Positions 62,258 to 64,000 of a stretch of DNA of 64,000 nt are shown here, piece by piece (position 1 is the first letter of the stretch; every line of letters starts with the position of its first letter). The notes under the pieces were generated by a model, which made no database searches, was not told the origin of the DNA, and was given only the letters and a program-made list of their open reading frames with translations. A program made the translations under genes and the position numbers. This stretch comes from ZAX-1 sp046533095 (lineage in GTDB: Bacteria > Bacillota > Clostridia > Lachnospirales > Lachnospiraceae): NCBI GenBank assembly GCA_046533095.1, contig JAJQRA010000038.1, positions 124,001-188,000 of the forward strand, in the 5' to 3' direction.

Positions 62258-62297
62258 AAGAGAATCTTTTTAAAATTAAGAGAATCTTTTTAAAATT
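62258..62297. repeat. perfect 20-bp tandem duplication
   Basis: aagagaatctttttaaaatt at 62258-62277 and 62278-62297, identical. In the 274-nt AT-rich spacer between the divergent lipoprotein and SWIM/SNF2 genes. Confidence 0.95.
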
Positions 62298-62432
62298 CAA
62301 GTATTTATTTCAAATTTTGAGTATTTTTAAAAATATAAAAACCAATTTGGCTAATTTTGTGTAACACCTTGAAAGGCAATGACAGATAGAGTAAAATTAT
62401 TTAGATACGCAACAACAGGGGGAAATTGAGTC

Positions 62433-64000
62433 ATGATTAATGTGCCACAGGTGAAAAAGCTCTGCACGGATGCTACATATGCACGTGGGATTCGTCTTTA
62501 CAGCAAGGGCTTTATTATGAAAATGCAATGTGAAGTAGAAAATACACTTGGCAATGACACCACACATATTGTAGCTAAAGTGCATGGGAGCGGTAATAAT
62601 TCGTATCGCATCGAACTTTGTATCAATGAAGCAATGGGAAGCGTTGACGATGGAAACTGTACCTGCCCTGCATTTTATGAACGAGATGGACTGTGCAAAC
62701 ATTGTATTGCAGTGTTGCTAGAATATATCAAACGAAGAAATATAAAAGCAACGGCAGGCAGTTCTTCGTACGGACAGGCCGTTGTACCGATACGAAAAAC
62801 CAGCCAAGGGCTATCTAAAATTATTTCCTATTACCGTAACAAAGAAAGGCTTGCATTAATACAGCCAAATGATGAAATTTTAATAAAGCCTACGGTTAAT
62901 ATTGGATTTGGGAGCGCGAATGTAGAATTTAAAATAGGAAATAAGAATATGTATGTCTTAAAAAACATCGCATCGTTTGTGGAGTCTGTAAATACGATGA
63001 GTTGGGTATCCTATGGGAAAAAACTGGAATTTTACCACACAATGGAGGCGTTTAGCGAGAAATCAAGGCTATTCGTAGATTTTATGATACAAGAAATAAG
63101 GAAGAAAAAAGAGACGGATCAATCGTATTGGTATTATAGGGCAAATGATAACAGGTATTTGAGCTTAAATAGTTCTAATTTGGACGAATTTTTCGAAGCG
63201 GTAGGAGGGCAGGAATTTCTTGCGAAAACAGACAAGGGTGATATGGAATTTCGGCTTGCGGAGGGTGGCTTTGCCCAGAATATAGTACTGATAGGAGATG
63301 ATAGTGGCCTGATGCTTGAAATACCAAGGACTCAAATGATGTATGGCAGGAAATATGCCTATCTTTGGGCAGAAGGGGTTGTCTATAAAGAATCAATGTC
63401 AAAGGTTGGCGAATTGGAACAGTTTTTTCGTATGTTGGCCGATTTTAAATATGAAGATTTCTTTGTTTCTAAAAGTGAACTCCCTATTTTTTGCAGGGAA
63501 ATATTGCCAATATTAAAATGTCATTATACAATTGAACAGAAAAATTTTGAAGAGTCCATGTATCTTCCTCAAAAAGCAGAATACGAAATTTATTTAGATA
63601 CGGAAGATAATGATAAAAATATAATCATGTGTAAACTTTTTGCTGTTTATCAGGACGAAAAATATGATGTATATGCAAAAAATGGTCGAGAGGAACGTCG
63701 CGATAAGATGGATGAAATGCGAATGGGAAAACTGGTAGGCGATTTTTTTAATGCATACGATCCGGATAAAAATGCGATGGTCATGATACAGGATGACGAT
63801 AAGTTATTTACACTGCTGAGTGTTGGAATCCCAAAACTACAAGAGGAAGCGACCGTTTTCATTAGTGATTCTATAAAAGGCATGTCTGTTAAGCGCAGTT
63901 CGCCGGTGTCGATTGGAGTATCGCTTAAGGGCGATTTGCTGGAACTTTCTTTATCATCTGGTGAAATGCCACAAAACCAGCTGATCGAAATATTGACAAA
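62433..64000 (+). CDS. SWIM zinc-finger protein, probable SNF2-family helicase N-terminal part (3' partial)
   Basis: Open frame from ATG 62433 (AGGGGG about ten bases upstream) to the window edge, at least 522 codons with no stop seen. A SWIM-type finger lies near residues 71-92: CTC then CKHC in CTCPAFYERDGLCKHC. The following region matches in style the SNF2-associated bacterial domain of large Swi2/Snf2 helicases in Firmicutes (for example a repeated SYYRNKERLALIQP-like start and long beta-rich stretch). The DEAD-box motor itself would lie beyond the window. Role in DNA or chromatin-like remodelling is unproven in bacteria. Confidence 0.8.
   Translation, partial: MINVPQVKKLCTDATYARGIRLYSKGFIMKMQCEVENTLGNDTTHIVAKVHGSGNNSYRIELCINEAMGSVDDGNCTCPAFYERDGLCKHCIAVLLEYIKRRNIKATAGSSSYGQAVVPIRKTSQGLSKIISYYRNKERLALIQPNDEILIKPTVNIGFGSANVEFKIGNKNMYVLKNIASFVESVNTMSWVSYGKKLEFYHTMEAFSEKSRLFVDFMIQEIRKKKETDQSYWYYRANDNRYLSLNSSNLDEFFEAVGGQEFLAKTDKGDMEFRLAEGGFAQNIVLIGDDSGLMLEIPRTQMMYGRKYAYLWAEGVVYKESMSKVGELEQFFRMLADFKYEDFFVSKSELPIFCREILPILKCHYTIEQKNFEESMYLPQKAEYEIYLDTEDNDKNIIMCKLFAVYQDEKYDVYAKNGREERRDKMDEMRMGKLVGDFFNAYDPDKNAMVMIQDDDKLFTLLSVGIPKLQEEATVFISDSIKGMSVKRSSPVSIGVSLKGDLLELSLSSGEMPQNQLIEILT

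Overview
The window looks like a low-to-moderate-GC anaerobic Firmicute, most likely a Clostridia/Lachnospiraceae-type gut or rumen bacterium. The evidence is the AGGAGG-type ribosome sites, the many solute-binding lipoproteins, the YesM/YesN (AraC-type) two-component systems and the iol gene order. It is almost entirely a carbohydrate and organic-acid uptake and catabolism region with its sensors. I see no tRNA, rRNA, phage, intact transposon or CRISPR array.

Layout. (1) 1-8096: the end of a YesM-type kinase, a catalytically dead RbsA-like protein, then a Rbs-type sugar ABC transporter (binding protein, ATPase, permease) and an intracellular SGNH acetylesterase. (2) 8201-9562, minus strand: sigma-54 (rpoN). 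(3) 9983-22683: a polyol/pentitol cluster with binding protein, two permeases, two different MalK-like ATPases, an L-xylulokinase-like FGGY kinase, an erythritol/threitol-type zinc dehydrogenase, an L-xylulose-5-P 3-epimerase (UlaE-like) and a YesN/YesM pair. (4) 23147-31026: a signalling block with a hybrid kinase, a second YesM/YesN pair and a diguanylate cyclase. (5) 31273-37579: a second Rbs-type ABC transporter with an SDR and DhaK/DhaL, probably a tetritol or ketose route. (6) 37838-50299: the myo-inositol cluster iolR-iolA (minus) diverging from iolC-D-G-B-E, followed by a binding protein, an N-terminally shortened permease and a Gfo/Idh/MocA oxidoreductase. No transporter ATPase is present there. 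(7) 50840-53254: a dCache hybrid kinase. (8) 53274-58486: a sigma-54 activator diverging from an operon of GntP permease, PanE-like reductase and BKACE (beta-keto acid cleavage enzyme), with a consensus -24/-12 promoter and an upstream palindrome. (9) 58744-61254: a double periplasmic-binding-domain HD-GYP protein. (10) A small lipoprotein, then the start of a SWIM/SNF2-type protein running off the window.

How it fits together: separate importers deliver sugars, polyols, inositol or organic acids. Each is paired with dedicated dehydrogenase/kinase/isomerase steps and with its own sensor or regulator. The rpoN gene and a sigma-54-dependent operon lie in the same window.

The most unusual DNA feature is that a large share of the intergenic spacers carries its own short tandem-repeat array. 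Several arrays begin inside the last codons of the upstream gene or the first codons of the downstream gene. In-frame arrays of the same sort occur in lipoprotein and kinase linkers. The inositol permease seems to have lost its N-terminus, and the expected ATPase gene, at one such array.
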